Origin: Sediminicola luteus
GTDB lineage: Bacteria > Bacteroidota > Bacteroidia > Flavobacteriales > Flavobacteriaceae
Length of the DNA: 64,000 bases
Reading direction: 5' to 3'
Assembly (NCBI RefSeq): GCF_002514735.1
Contig: NZ_KZ300476.1
Location: 1-64,000, forward strand
Shown: piece by piece, positions 18,272-27,385 of the stretch
Layout: every line of letters starts with the position of its first letter
How positions within the stretch are numbered: position 1 is the stretch's first letter
Position numbers and translations under genes: made by a program
Notes under the pieces: model-generated
The model's database searches: none
What the model was told of the DNA's origin: nothing
The model's input: only the letters and a program-made list of their open reading frames with translations

Positions 18272-21200
18272 ATGAAAAAACTACTCTTTTTAGGGATGCT
18301 TTTCGTATCCCCTTTCATGTTCGGTCAAACCTTGGACATGAAATTACTTCAAGACCTAAAACCCCGAAATATTGGCCCAGGTGGTATGAGTGGCCGGGTT
18401 ACCGCTATAGATGTGGTTCATGACAACCCCGACATCATCTATGCCGGAACCGCATCCGGCGGACTTTGGAAGTCGGAATCCGGTGGAATCACCTGGAAAC
18501 CGATTTTCGATAAAGAGGTTACGGCCTCCATTGGTGCCTTGGCCATTCAACAATCAAATCCTTCGGTGATTTGGGTAGGTACCGGTGAAGGTAACCCTAG
18601 AAACAGCCTTAATGGGGGTTATGGCGTATACCGATCTTTAGATGGCGGTAAGACCTGGAAGGCCATGGGGCTTGAAAAAACACGACATGTACACCGTATC
18701 GTAATCGACCCCACCGACCCCAATACGGTTTATGTGGGCGCCATTGGTTCCCCTTGGGGAGAACACCCAGAACGAGGCGTGTTCAAAACCACCGATGGCG
18801 GAAAGACTTGGAAGAAAATCCTCTTCGTAAACAATAAAACCGGGGTAGCCGATATGGTTATGGACCCCAAGAACCCGAACAAACTATTGGTGGCCATGTG
18901 GGAGCATAAACGCGACCCTTGGTTCTTTAAATCGGGTGGGGCCGGCAGTGGTCTATATATGACCCATGACGGGGGTGCCAACTGGAAAAAACTGAACGAC
19001 GAAGACGGCTTGCCCAAGGGCGATCTTGGGCGTATCGGAATTGCCATTGCCCCAGGAAAACCCAATGTGGTCTACGCTTTGGTCGAAGCCAAAAAGAATG
19101 CCCTATATAAATCGGAAGACGGCGGTTTTAAATGGAAGAAAATCAATGATAAGAACGATATTGGCAACCGCCCGTTCTACTATTCCGAAATCTATGTAGA
19201 CCCACAGAATGAGAACCGTGTCTACTCAATTTTCACCTATGTAAACGTTTCTGAAGATGGTGGAAAGAACTTTAAACAATTGATGCCCGCCTATGGGGTT
19301 AGCAACGGGGTGCACCCCGATCACCACGCCTGGTGGATTCACCCTACCAACGGTCAGTTTATGATCGATGGTAACGATGGTGGTTTGAACATTACCAAAG
19401 ATGGTGGTAAAAGCTGGCGTTTTATCGGTAATTTGCCCGTAGCCCAATTCTATCATATCAGCACCGATAACGAATATCCTTATAACGTTTATGGTGGAAT
19501 GCAAGACAATGGTTCCTGGCGTGGACCAGCCTATACTTGGCGTGTCCAGGGTATCCGAAACTCCTACTGGCAAGAAATCGCCTTTGGTGATGGTTTCGAT
19601 GTGGTACCCGATAAAGACGATTCACGTTATGGTTATGCCATGAGCCAACAAGGGTTTGTCTCGCGTTACGATTGGCAGACCGGTAACAATTATATCGTAC
19701 GTCCTACCCCGCCCGATGCCACCACCAAGCTTCGGTTTAATTGGAATGCGGCCATTGGGCAAGACCCCTTTGACAATAGCACGGTTTATTTCGGGAGCCA
19801 GTTCGTTCACAAAAGCACCAACAAAGGTGAAACCTGGACGGTTATTTCCCCAGACCTGACTACCAATGATCCTGAAAAACAAAAACAATCGGAAAGTGGT
19901 GGTCTCACCATGGATGCCACTGGGGCCGAAAACCACTGTACCCTATTGGTCATAGAACCTTCGACCTTGGAAAAAGATATGCTATGGGTCGCCTCGGATG
20001 ACGGACGGGTACATTATACGCAAAATGGTGGCCAAGACTGGATCGAGGTTACCAAGAACATCAAAGGCCTACCTGCCGGAAGTTGGATCGCCCAGATCAA
20101 GGCATCGAACAAAAACAAAGGGGAAGCCTTATTGATCGCCAACGATTACCGTCGTTTCAACTATACCCCATATGCCTATCGCACCAAAAATTATGGTAAG
20201 AGTTGGGAGCGTATCGTCGATGAAAACGATGTACAGAGTTATACGCTATCCATTATCGAAGACCCCAAAAACCCAAATCTGTTGTTCTTGGGTACCGACG
20301 ATGGTTTATATGTTTCTTTAGATGCGGGCAACCAATGGAAAAAATGGACGGAAGGCTTCCCAACCGTGTCTACCAAAGATCTGGCCATTCATGAGCGTGA
20401 ACAAGATTTGATCATAGGTACCTTCGGAAGGGCCGCTTGGGTGTTGGACGATATCCGTCCGCTTAGGGCCATTGCCGGAAATACTGCCGTTCTGGATAAG
20501 GAAATCAGCCTTTTCCCAAGTCCGGATGCCTATTTGGCCGCTTACCAACAGCCCACCGGTAGTCGTTTTGGGGCCGATGCCATGTACCATGGCGAAAACC
20601 GCAAGGCCGGTGCCATGATCACCTATTATTTAAAATCGGTAGCAAAACCTAAGACCGACTCTAAAGACGACAAGAAGAAAGCAGCGGAAAAAAGCGGGGA
20701 TTCAGAAGATGCGGATAAAAAGAAGGAAAAGACCAAAGATTCGGTCTTCTTCACTTTTTACAAAGGCGACAAATTGATCCGTACCTTAAAATATAAAACC
20801 CCTAAAAAGGCCGGTTTCCATAGAATCTATTGGAACCTGGACGAAAAAGGGGCCGATAGGCCTTCAAGAAAATTGTCGAAACGGAAAAACGAACCTAGTG
20901 GTGCCACCATTTTACCGGGTACCTATACGGTAAAAGTAGCCTATGGCGAACTGACCGACGAGACCCAGATTACGGTTAAGGCAGATCCGAGGATCCAAAC
21001 CTCTGAAAAGGCCTTGAACGAGGTCTATGCCGCTACCAAAGAACTGGAAGGGTACAGCCAAAAAGCTGCCGATGCCGTAAAGCAATTGAACACCAGCAAA
21101 AAAACGGCCAACGAGCTTTCTAAAAGGCTTTCGGACCTCGATAAGGAGAAATATAAGGATGCCATAAAATCTTCCAAGGATATCGTAAAGTCCATCGATT

Positions 21201-21496
21201 CTATTGTTGCCCTGTATATAGGCAAGGAAGACAAACGGCAAGGTATAACCCGTAATCCGGAAGTCACTGTAATGCAGCGTATGGGAATGACCAATTACTA
21301 TGTGCAAACACGACAAAAGGGTGTGACCAAAACAGAAACCGATATGATCGGTTATATTAAGGACGACCTCACTAAGGCCTTGGATAAAACCAATACTTTT
21401 TATACCGAGAAATGGGGCCCTTACGAAGAAATGATCCAAGGGTTAAACCTAAGCCCATTCAAGAAAACCGAAAAATTCCGGTTAGGGGATCAATAG
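18272..21496 (+). CDS. Secreted VPS10/sortilin-like BNR (Asp-box) propeller protein
   Basis: 1074 residues with a signal peptide (PFMFGQ, ~19 residues). Residues ~30-760 contain many Asp-box-like motifs (SxDGGxTW; for example SLDGGKTWK, TTDGGKTWK, THDGGANWK, SEDGGFKWK), which form two stacked beta-propellers as in sortilin/VPS10 and exo-sialidase-like proteins. A charged, Lys/Asp/Glu-rich linker (~795-825) follows, then a beta-sandwich (~830-910) and a helical C-terminus. Such proteins are called glycosyl hydrolase or WD40/YVTN/BNR-like in Bacteroidota; no sialidase catalytic Arg triad can be confirmed by eye, so catalysis is uncertain. Probably exported. It is followed by a terminator at 21523. 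Confidence 0.87.
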   Translation: MKKLLFLGMLFVSPFMFGQTLDMKLLQDLKPRNIGPGGMSGRVTAIDVVHDNPDIIYAGTASGGLWKSESGGITWKPIFDKEVTASIGALAIQQSNPSVIWVGTGEGNPRNSLNGGYGVYRSLDGGKTWKAMGLEKTRHVHRIVIDPTDPNTVYVGAIGSPWGEHPERGVFKTTDGGKTWKKILFVNNKTGVADMVMDPKNPNKLLVAMWEHKRDPWFFKSGGAGSGLYMTHDGGANWKKLNDEDGLPKGDLGRIGIAIAPGKPNVVYALVEAKKNALYKSEDGGFKWKKINDKNDIGNRPFYYSEIYVDPQNENRVYSIFTYVNVSEDGGKNFKQLMPAYGVSNGVHPDHHAWWIHPTNGQFMIDGNDGGLNITKDGGKSWRFIGNLPVAQFYHISTDNEYPYNVYGGMQDNGSWRGPAYTWRVQGIRNSYWQEIAFGDGFDVVPDKDDSRYGYAMSQQGFVSRYDWQTGNNYIVRPTPPDATTKLRFNWNAAIGQDPFDNSTVYFGSQFVHKSTNKGETWTVISPDLTTNDPEKQKQSESGGLTMDATGAENHCTLLVIEPSTLEKDMLWVASDDGRVHYTQNGGQDWIEVTKNIKGLPAGSWIAQIKASNKNKGEALLIANDYRRFNYTPYAYRTKNYGKSWERIVDENDVQSYTLSIIEDPKNPNLLFLGTDDGLYVSLDAGNQWKKWTEGFPTVSTKDLAIHEREQDLIIGTFGRAAWVLDDIRPLRAIAGNTAVLDKEISLFPSPDAYLAAYQQPTGSRFGADAMYHGENRKAGAMITYYLKSVAKPKTDSKDDKKKAAEKSGDSEDADKKKEKTKDSVFFTFYKGDKLIRTLKYKTPKKAGFHRIYWNLDEKGADRPSRKLSKRKNEPSGATILPGTYTVKVAYGELTDETQITVKADPRIQTSEKALNEVYAATKELEGYSQKAADAVKQLNTSKKTANELSKRLSDLDKEKYKDAIKSSKDIVKSIDSIVALYIGKEDKRQGITRNPEVTVMQRMGMTNYYVQTRQKGVTKTETDMIGYIKDDLTKALDKTNTFYTEKWGPYEEMIQGLNLSPFKKTEKFRLGDQ

Positions 21497-21522
21497 GTTT
21501 GTAAGACAAGGATTGAAATGGA

Positions 21523-21548
21523 CAAAGGTTGGCGTAAGTCAACCTTTG
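21523..21548 (+). terminator. Rho-independent terminator of the BNR-repeat gene
   Basis: A 9-bp perfect stem CAAAGGTTG/CAACCTTTG with an 8-nt loop, 26 nt past the stop at 21496 and followed by an AT-rich tail. It excludes an upstream in-frame ATG at 21513 as the start of the next gene. Confidence 0.75.
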
Positions 21549-21665
21549 TTATTATATTTCGCTTTTTTTAACCCAATAACAGAGGCCCAAACGGGCATTT
21601 TGCTTAAACCAAGGCCAGCCTATAACACTAGCCCTTATTATATGCCGGTTTATAAACACCATTTC

Positions 21666-22364
21666 ATGAAAAGGATAGCGGTAACCCTAGTCTTCTTAAT
21701 TTCTATAATCTCGGCCAAGGCCCAAACCGGTTCAGACGAATGGGCCACTTGGTATCTATACTTTGGTACTACAAGAGTCTCGGAGAAGTTCAGCATTTTC
21801 ACCGAATTCCAATTGAATTACTGGGAGATGAACAAAAACCGTAACCAAACTTTATATGTAGGTGCACTAAACTATCACTTAAACAAAAAGGCTACCTTCT
21901 CTTTGGGTTATGCGTATTCCGATTTCGACCCATCTTTTGGAGACGGCCTGCCCGGGGCACCCGTAACCAATAAATTATTGGAAAACCGTTTGTTTCAACA
22001 GTTCAATTACTCCCATGGGAACGAAAAGGTAAAGTGGGCCCACCGATTTAGGCAAGAACAACGCTTTTTTAATAATCTAGATACGCGCGTTTTAGATACG
22101 CAGCACCGATTTAGATATCGTCTACAGGCCACTGTTCCCATTGGGGAAAAGTATTATGGGGTTATCAACGATGAGATTTTCCTAAACCTACAGAATCAAT
22201 TCTATAACCAAAACCGTTTCTTTATCGGGATTGGCAGGCATATAACTTCCAACTCTAAAGTACAGTTGGGTTATTTGAACGTAGATTTCAGACAGGCCAA
22301 TTATCACCGAATCTGGATAGGTTTTTCTTTTAATCCCGACTTAAGGAAAAAATCTACGCCTTAA
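21666..22364 (+). CDS. DUF2490-family outer-membrane beta-barrel protein
   Basis: 232 residues from the ATG at 21666. This start gives a clean signal peptide (IISAKAQ, ~20 residues); the longer open frame from 21513 begins inside the terminator of the preceding gene. The mature part has alternating aromatic and polar strands (WATWYLYFG, YVGALNYHL, WAHRFRQEQRF, HRIWIGFSFNP) typical of the small barrel family DUF2490. Function is unknown; such barrels are usually expressed with envelope genes. A candidate -7 box TATATTTC is at 21553-21560. The gene ends 6 nt before the hydrolase-OsmC gene, so the two probably form an operon. Confidence 0.8.
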   Translation: MKRIAVTLVFLISIISAKAQTGSDEWATWYLYFGTTRVSEKFSIFTEFQLNYWEMNKNRNQTLYVGALNYHLNKKATFSLGYAYSDFDPSFGDGLPGAPVTNKLLENRLFQQFNYSHGNEKVKWAHRFRQEQRFFNNLDTRVLDTQHRFRYRLQATVPIGEKYYGVINDEIFLNLQNQFYNQNRFFIGIGRHITSNSKVQLGYLNVDFRQANYHRIWIGFSFNPDLRKKSTP

Positions 22365-22370
22365 GTCTTT

Positions 22371-23573
22371 ATGCCTTCAAAAAAACTTGTTTTTACAAAT
22401 CTCTCCGGACAGCAACTTGTCGGGAGGCTCGAATTACCGGTTGACAGTCATCCACATAATTTTGCCCTGTTCGCCCATTGTTTTACCTGTACCAAAAACC
22501 TTTCCGCAGTTCGGCATATCAGTAAAGCCCTAACCGCTAAAGGTTTTGGGGTGTTTCGCTTCGATTTTACTGGATTAGGCGAAAGTGAAGGTGATTTTGC
22601 AGACACCAATTTTTCGGGAAACATCGATGATCTTATCGCGGCATCCCGTTTTCTGGAAACCGATTACCAAGCACCAAGTTTGATTATTGGTCATTCTTTG
22701 GGAGGTGCCGCGGTTATTTTGGCCGCCAATCAAATTCCTAGTGTCAAAGCCGTAGCTACCATTGGTGCCCCGGCAGACCCCGAACACGTGACCCACTTGT
22801 TGCAATGTAGTTTAGCCGAAATAGAATCCCAAGGTGTGGCTCAAGTTGATTTGGGTGGCCGACCCTTTACCATAAAAAAACAGTTTGTAGACGATTTAAG
22901 GACCCAGCAACTGCCCCAAACCCTGAAACAACTGAAAAAACCTTTATTGATCTTGCACGCTCCGCAAGACAGAACCGTTGAAATAAAAAACGCAGAACTA
23001 CTGTACATGGCCGCCCATCACCCAAAGAGTTTTATCTCCTTAGATGGGGCCGATCATTTATTGAGTAGCTCTGCCGATTCGCAGTATGCGGGTCATGTTA
23101 TTGCTGGTTGGGCCGAGCGATACCTCACCAAACCGGAAAACAAGACTCTAGAAACACAAGATCAGGTAGTGGCCCGCTTAGATGCCGAAGATGGGTATAC
23201 CACTTATATGAAGGTTGGCCGTCATAACCTAATTGCCGACGAACCCATAAGCCTGGGCGGCAACGATTTTGGACCTTCGCCCTATGAGTTGGTTTCGGCC
23301 GGACTCTCGTCCTGTTCGGTTATTACCGTTCAAATGTATGCCCGACGCAAAGGTTGGCCTTTAGACAGTATCGAAGTACATACCAACCACCGACAAGAAA
23401 AGGAAACCATAGACGGCAAACTACATCGAAGGGATATTTATGAACGTAAGGTAAAACTATCGGGAAACTTGGATGATGCCCAGCGAAACAGACTGTTGCA
23501 GATTGCCGATAAATGCCCCGTGCATAAATCCTTAAAACAAGGCAGTGAGATTATTTCGGTACTCGTCGATTGA
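22371..23573 (+). CDS. Bifunctional alpha/beta hydrolase - OsmC family protein
   Basis: 400 residues with no signal peptide, so cytoplasmic. Residues ~1-250 are an alpha/beta hydrolase with nucleophile elbow GHSLGG (Ser109), an Asp in HAPQDRTV and His in GADHLL. Residues ~262-400 are an OsmC/Ohr-type domain with two conserved Cys (SSCSV near 312 and CPVHKSL near 385), which reduce organic or fatty-acid hydroperoxides through a thiol. This fusion is a recognised architecture in several phyla. One protein could release an acyl chain and detoxify its peroxide, but that is inference. It is 6 nt downstream of the DUF2490 gene and is followed by the YceI gene, which has its own promoter. Confidence 0.92.
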   Translation: MPSKKLVFTNLSGQQLVGRLELPVDSHPHNFALFAHCFTCTKNLSAVRHISKALTAKGFGVFRFDFTGLGESEGDFADTNFSGNIDDLIAASRFLETDYQAPSLIIGHSLGGAAVILAANQIPSVKAVATIGAPADPEHVTHLLQCSLAEIESQGVAQVDLGGRPFTIKKQFVDDLRTQQLPQTLKQLKKPLLILHAPQDRTVEIKNAELLYMAAHHPKSFISLDGADHLLSSSADSQYAGHVIAGWAERYLTKPENKTLETQDQVVARLDAEDGYTTYMKVGRHNLIADEPISLGGNDFGPSPYELVSAGLSSCSVITVQMYARRKGWPLDSIEVHTNHRQEKETIDGKLHRRDIYERKVKLSGNLDDAQRNRLLQIADKCPVHKSLKQGSEIISVLVD

Positions 23574-23614
23574 TTTTGCCGAATACAGGGCTGTTTTTAG
23601 GTTCAAATAATGCT

Positions 23615-23622
23615 TAATTTTG
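23615..23622 (+). promoter_or_regulatory. -7 promoter box of the YceI gene
   Basis: TAATTTTG is a full TAnnTTTG match, 16 nt before the ATG at 23639. The leader is therefore short (about 12 nt). Confidence 0.6.
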
Positions 23623-23638
23623 AAAAAAATCCAATCAC

Positions 23639-24274
23639 ATGAAGAAATTAGCATTTGCCTCATTATTGACCCTAGCCTTAACCTTTTCTTGTAAGGAGAA
23701 CAAAAAAGCCGAGACTACGGACGCGGATACCAAAGAAGTGGTTACCAAAAGTGGTTACCAATTGGTCAACGATTCCGTTAAAGTGGGCTTCACCGCATAT
23801 AAAACCACTGAGAAAAAACCGGTTGGAGGCAGTTTTACCGAAATCAACATCAAAAACTCCGTACAAGGTGATACGCCCTTGGCTGCATTGAACGGTATTG
23901 AGTTCGGGATTCCGGTGTCTAGCCTTTTTACCAATGATGCCACAGGAACCCGTGACCCCAAGATCAAAGAGTTCTTTTTCGGCGTCATGAAGAATACCGA
24001 ATTAATCAGTGGAAAGCTTTCAGTTAGCGGGGAAGCTTTATCCATGGAAATTACCTTAAATGGGGAAACCAATAGCATTCCCATGACCTTGGAACAAGTA
24101 GATGGCCACAACTATAAAGTGTCGGGCACCATGGAAATGGGCGATTGGAACGCCTTGGAGGCCGTTGCTTCAATCAATAAAGCTTGTGAAGTTTTGCATA
24201 CAGGACCCGATGGGGTGAGCAAAACTTGGAGCGATGTGGCCGTTCATGCCAACATCAGCTTTGAAAAACACTAA
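23639..24274 (+). CDS. YceI-like domain lipoprotein
   Basis: 211 residues with a lipobox ending at Cys18 (TFSC), so a lipoprotein. After a charged linker, residues ~40-211 form a YceI-like lipocalin-type barrel (VKVGFTAYKTTEKKPVGGSF, then EFGIPVSSLFTND, and a closing WSDVAVHANISF strand). YceI-family barrels bind isoprenoid or lipid-like molecules; here the ligand is unknown. It has its own -7 box and a strong terminator, so it is a single-gene unit. Confidence 0.85.
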   Translation: MKKLAFASLLTLALTFSCKENKKAETTDADTKEVVTKSGYQLVNDSVKVGFTAYKTTEKKPVGGSFTEINIKNSVQGDTPLAALNGIEFGIPVSSLFTNDATGTRDPKIKEFFFGVMKNTELISGKLSVSGEALSMEITLNGETNSIPMTLEQVDGHNYKVSGTMEMGDWNALEAVASINKACEVLHTGPDGVSKTWSDVAVHANISFEKH

Positions 24275-24300
24275 AACTATTTTTTGTGAAATAGTTATAG

Positions 24301-24324
24301 AATCCCGCTTCGGCGGGATTTTTT
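24301..24324 (+). terminator. Rho-independent terminator of the YceI gene
   Basis: An 8-bp stem AATCCCGC/GCGGGATT closed by a TTCG tetraloop and followed by a T run. Confidence 0.93.
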
Positions 24325-24412
24325 GTACCCTCGAATAAAGAATACCCCAGTTTTGATAAAAATGCACTAAAAAATTCGGGAATAGGTACCAATGTATTTA
24401 CTACTTTAGCAC

Positions 24413-24420
24413 TTTCTTTG
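24413..24420 (+). promoter_or_regulatory. Candidate -7 box of the aldolase-Tm-1 operon
   Basis: TTTCTTTG matches TAnnTTTG at 7 of 8 positions, about 59 nt before the ATG at 24484. It makes the longer in-frame start at 24418 unlikely. Confidence 0.4.
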
Positions 24421-24483
24421 GGAAAATGGTGGACTCCCGAAGCTGTTTTGTATTTTAATAGTTTAATAAAACGTCCACCATTT

Positions 24484-26451
24484 ATGAAAAGTCTTTGGAA
24501 CGACGAAGTGGCAGCCGATTTCGCAAACGATTTGCTGGCCCAACGCGTTTACACCTCCCGCCTTTTAGGTCAAGATGAATCCCTAGTACTACACGGGGGA
24601 GGGAATACCTCAGTTAAAATCAGTGAAAAGAATATCTTCGGCGAAACCGAAGAATTACTATATGTAAAAGGTAGTGGTTGGGATTTGGCCACCATTGAAA
24701 AGGAAGGTTTTGCGCCCGTGCGTATGGATACCCTGCTTAAACTGGCCGAGTTGCCCGAATTAAGCGATATGGATATGGTCAAAAACCAACGTATGGCCAT
24801 GACCAACCCCAGCGCCCCTAACCCTTCGGTAGAGGCCATTTTACATGCGCTTATCCCCTACACCTTCGTAGACCATACCCATGCCGATGCCGTTATCACC
24901 ATTTGTAACACCCCCGATGGTGAAGCACGCATTCGCGAGGTCTATGGCAAAAAACTTTTGATGGTACCCTACATAATGCCCGGTTTTGTACTGGCCAAAC
25001 AAATCCATGAGCTTACCCAAGGATTTGATTGGGATAGTATCGACGGGATGATTTTGGAAAACCACGGGGTATTTACCTTCGATAACGACGCCAAAAAGAG
25101 TTACGAGAAAATGATTGAGATCGTAACCCAGGCCGAAGTATATCTAGAAAAAGAAGGTGCTAAAACTTTGGCTGCCGAAGCCAAAGAACCCATGTCTCCC
25201 CTATTCGTGGCCGAGGTACGTAAAGCCATTAGTGAAAAGTGGGGTGCTCCGGTTTTGGCCCGTGTCAATACCAGCCCCTTGGCCATTGGTTATAGTAGCC
25301 TACCCAACATTAAAGAAGTGGCCGGACAAGGTACTTTGGCACCCGATCATATTATCAATACCAAACGTACACCTTTGGTTTCGGGCGATGATTTTGAAGC
25401 CAACCTAGAAGCCTACGTTACTGATTATATACGCTATTACAAAGAACATAACGAAGGTGAAAAAGAATTAGATCCCGCCCCGCGTTGGGTAGTTAACCCT
25501 GGCAAAGGAACCGTTTCTTTGGGCCGGGCCATTAAAAACCTAAAGATCATTGGCGATATAACCGCTCATACCATGCAAGGCCAATACAATGCCGAGCAAT
25601 TGGGCGGCTGGCGCTCCCTACCCGAAAAAGAACTTTTCGATATTGAGTATTGGAGTTTAGAACAGGCCAAATTGGCCAAGGCTGGTACCCCAAAACCATT
25701 ACAGGGCAAAGTAGCTTTGGTCAGCGGCGGTTTCCATGGCATAGGTAAGGCCTGTGTAGAGAAATTGGTCGCCGAAGGCGCGGTAGTTAGTGTATTGGAC
25801 ATTAATCCGGAAATTGAATCCCGTTTCCCTCAAAGAGAAGTACTGGGCATTCGTTGCGATGTTACCCAAGACGAGCAGCTTAAAGCAGCCGTGGAACAAA
25901 CCGTACATTATTTCGGGGGTATCGATATGTTGGTTACCAATGCCGGTATTTTTCCGCCAAGTGCCAAGATTGCCAATATGGATGCCAATATTTGGCAGAA
26001 AAGTATGGATATCAATGTGACCAGTCACCAAAGGTTAATGCAATTTTGCATCCCTTACCTAGAATTGGGACATGACCCTGCGATAGTGATTATTGCTTCT
26101 AAAAACGTTCCGGCCCCAGGTCCCGGAGCTGCGGCCTATTCCGTTTCTAAAGCCGGACTTACCCAATTGGGCAGGGTGGCCGCTATGGAATTGGGCGCCA
26201 AAGGCATCCGTGTCAATATGGTACACCCTAACGCCGTGTACGACACGGCCTTATGGACCCCCGAAGTGTTACAAAAACGGGCCGAACATTACGGACTTAC
26301 CGTGGAGGAATATAAAACCAATAATATCTTAAAGACCGAGGTTCGTTCCGCCGATGTGGCTACCCTAACCTATCTGTTACTAAGCACCGAATTGGCTAAG
26401 ACCACAGGGGCACAGATACCGATTGACGGGGGTAATGACCGTGTTATTTAA
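24484..26451 (+). CDS. Bifunctional class II aldolase / short-chain dehydrogenase
   Basis: 655 residues from the ATG at 24484. Residues ~1-400 are a class II (AraD/RhaD-like) aldolase with zinc ligands in VDHTHADA and ENHGVF. Residues ~425-655 are a short-chain dehydrogenase with SGGFHGIGK (NAD-binding), NAGIFPP, YSVSK (catalytic Tyr and Lys) and a final DGGN. The same fusion is known as rhamnulose-1-phosphate aldolase/lactaldehyde dehydrogenase-type enzymes, which split a deoxy-sugar phosphate and process the aldehyde. Here no rhamnose kinase or isomerase is next to it; instead it leads an operon with a PEP-hydrolase-like TIM barrel, a Tm-1-like protein and a creatininase-family enzyme. The substrate may therefore differ from rhamnose. 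Confidence 0.87.
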   Translation: MKSLWNDEVAADFANDLLAQRVYTSRLLGQDESLVLHGGGNTSVKISEKNIFGETEELLYVKGSGWDLATIEKEGFAPVRMDTLLKLAELPELSDMDMVKNQRMAMTNPSAPNPSVEAILHALIPYTFVDHTHADAVITICNTPDGEARIREVYGKKLLMVPYIMPGFVLAKQIHELTQGFDWDSIDGMILENHGVFTFDNDAKKSYEKMIEIVTQAEVYLEKEGAKTLAAEAKEPMSPLFVAEVRKAISEKWGAPVLARVNTSPLAIGYSSLPNIKEVAGQGTLAPDHIINTKRTPLVSGDDFEANLEAYVTDYIRYYKEHNEGEKELDPAPRWVVNPGKGTVSLGRAIKNLKIIGDITAHTMQGQYNAEQLGGWRSLPEKELFDIEYWSLEQAKLAKAGTPKPLQGKVALVSGGFHGIGKACVEKLVAEGAVVSVLDINPEIESRFPQREVLGIRCDVTQDEQLKAAVEQTVHYFGGIDMLVTNAGIFPPSAKIANMDANIWQKSMDINVTSHQRLMQFCIPYLELGHDPAIVIIASKNVPAPGPGAAAYSVSKAGLTQLGRVAAMELGAKGIRVNMVHPNAVYDTALWTPEVLQKRAEHYGLTVEEYKTNNILKTEVRSADVATLTYLLLSTELAKTTGAQIPIDGGNDRVI

Positions 26452-26516
26452 TTCTTACAAAACTTTTTTATTTCAAAACCTGCGGATTTTAATTCAAATC
26501 GAACAAGACATTTACC

Positions 26517-27380
26517 ATGATAGTACCAAGAACATCGCGCCAAGAGATTTTGGCCAAATTGCAAAAGAAAAAAGAAAACCGTGTTCCCATCTTTATCGCC
26601 AGTGCAGGGGCCGGTTTGGTAGCCCAGCTACTTGAAGAAGCCGGGGCCGATTGTATAAACACCTTTTCCGGGGCACGCCTTCGTGCCAATGGTATGGGCA
26701 CCATGTCTATGTTGTGGCCCATTTTAGACTCTAACAAGCAAACTTTGGACTATACCCGCGAAGACATTATGCCTGCCATTAAGGGCAATGCCTTTGTTTG
26801 TGCCTGTCTTAACGCTAACGACCCATTGAAAGACAGCCGTATGATGTTACAGCAATGTAAGGATATGGGCGTGTATTCCGCTTCCAACATTGGTCCGTCT
26901 ATCAGTTATGTAGATAAGGATAGTGAGGTATACCGCATCTTGAACAAAAGTGGCATTACCTTTCAAAACGAAATCGACTTTTTAAAGTTGGTCAAAGAAA
27001 TGGATATGGTATCCGTAGGTCTGGCTTTTAATATGGAAGACAGTATCGCTATGGTCGAGCAGGCCAAGCCCGACATTTTTTGTTTCCACGCCGGAACCAC
27101 CAAAGGCGGAAGAAAAGGTTACGATTCAGGGGAGACCATTGAAGTTACCGCCCAACGTACCGAAGAAGCCTGTAAGGTGATGCGCGAGATACATCCCGAA
27201 ATTTTATTGATTGCACATGGCGCAGCTATGGAAGACCCGGTTGATGCCCAGTTTATGTTGAACAACACCAGTATCGATGGTATCTGGACCGGTTCGTCTA
27301 CCGAACGTTTACCAATTGAACGCGCCGTACTATCTACCGCCAAAGAATTTGCCGCCTTACGTTTTCCTGACCAAAAATAA
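26517..27380 (+). CDS. PEP-hydrolase-family TIM-barrel protein (Tm-1 C-terminal domain-like)
   Basis: 287 residues. The fold reads as a TIM barrel: VPIFIASAGAGL, then GADCINTFSGA, AFVCACLNAND, MVSVGLAFN, IFCFHAGTTKGG and DGIWTGSSTERLP as successive strand ends. It matches the phosphoenolpyruvate hydrolase-like family (PF09370-type), the same domain that forms the C-terminal half of the plant Tm-1 virus-resistance protein. The bacterial reaction is not well established; C-C or C-P bond chemistry on a small keto acid is a guess. It lies 65 nt after the aldolase-dehydrogenase and 5 nt before the Tm-1 N-terminal-like gene, so Tm-1 is split into two adjacent genes here. Confidence 0.8.
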   Translation: MIVPRTSRQEILAKLQKKKENRVPIFIASAGAGLVAQLLEEAGADCINTFSGARLRANGMGTMSMLWPILDSNKQTLDYTREDIMPAIKGNAFVCACLNANDPLKDSRMMLQQCKDMGVYSASNIGPSISYVDKDSEVYRILNKSGITFQNEIDFLKLVKEMDMVSVGLAFNMEDSIAMVEQAKPDIFCFHAGTTKGGRKGYDSGETIEVTAQRTEEACKVMREIHPEILLIAHGAAMEDPVDAQFMLNNTSIDGIWTGSSTERLPIERAVLSTAKEFAALRFPDQK

Positions 27381-27385
27381 TACCC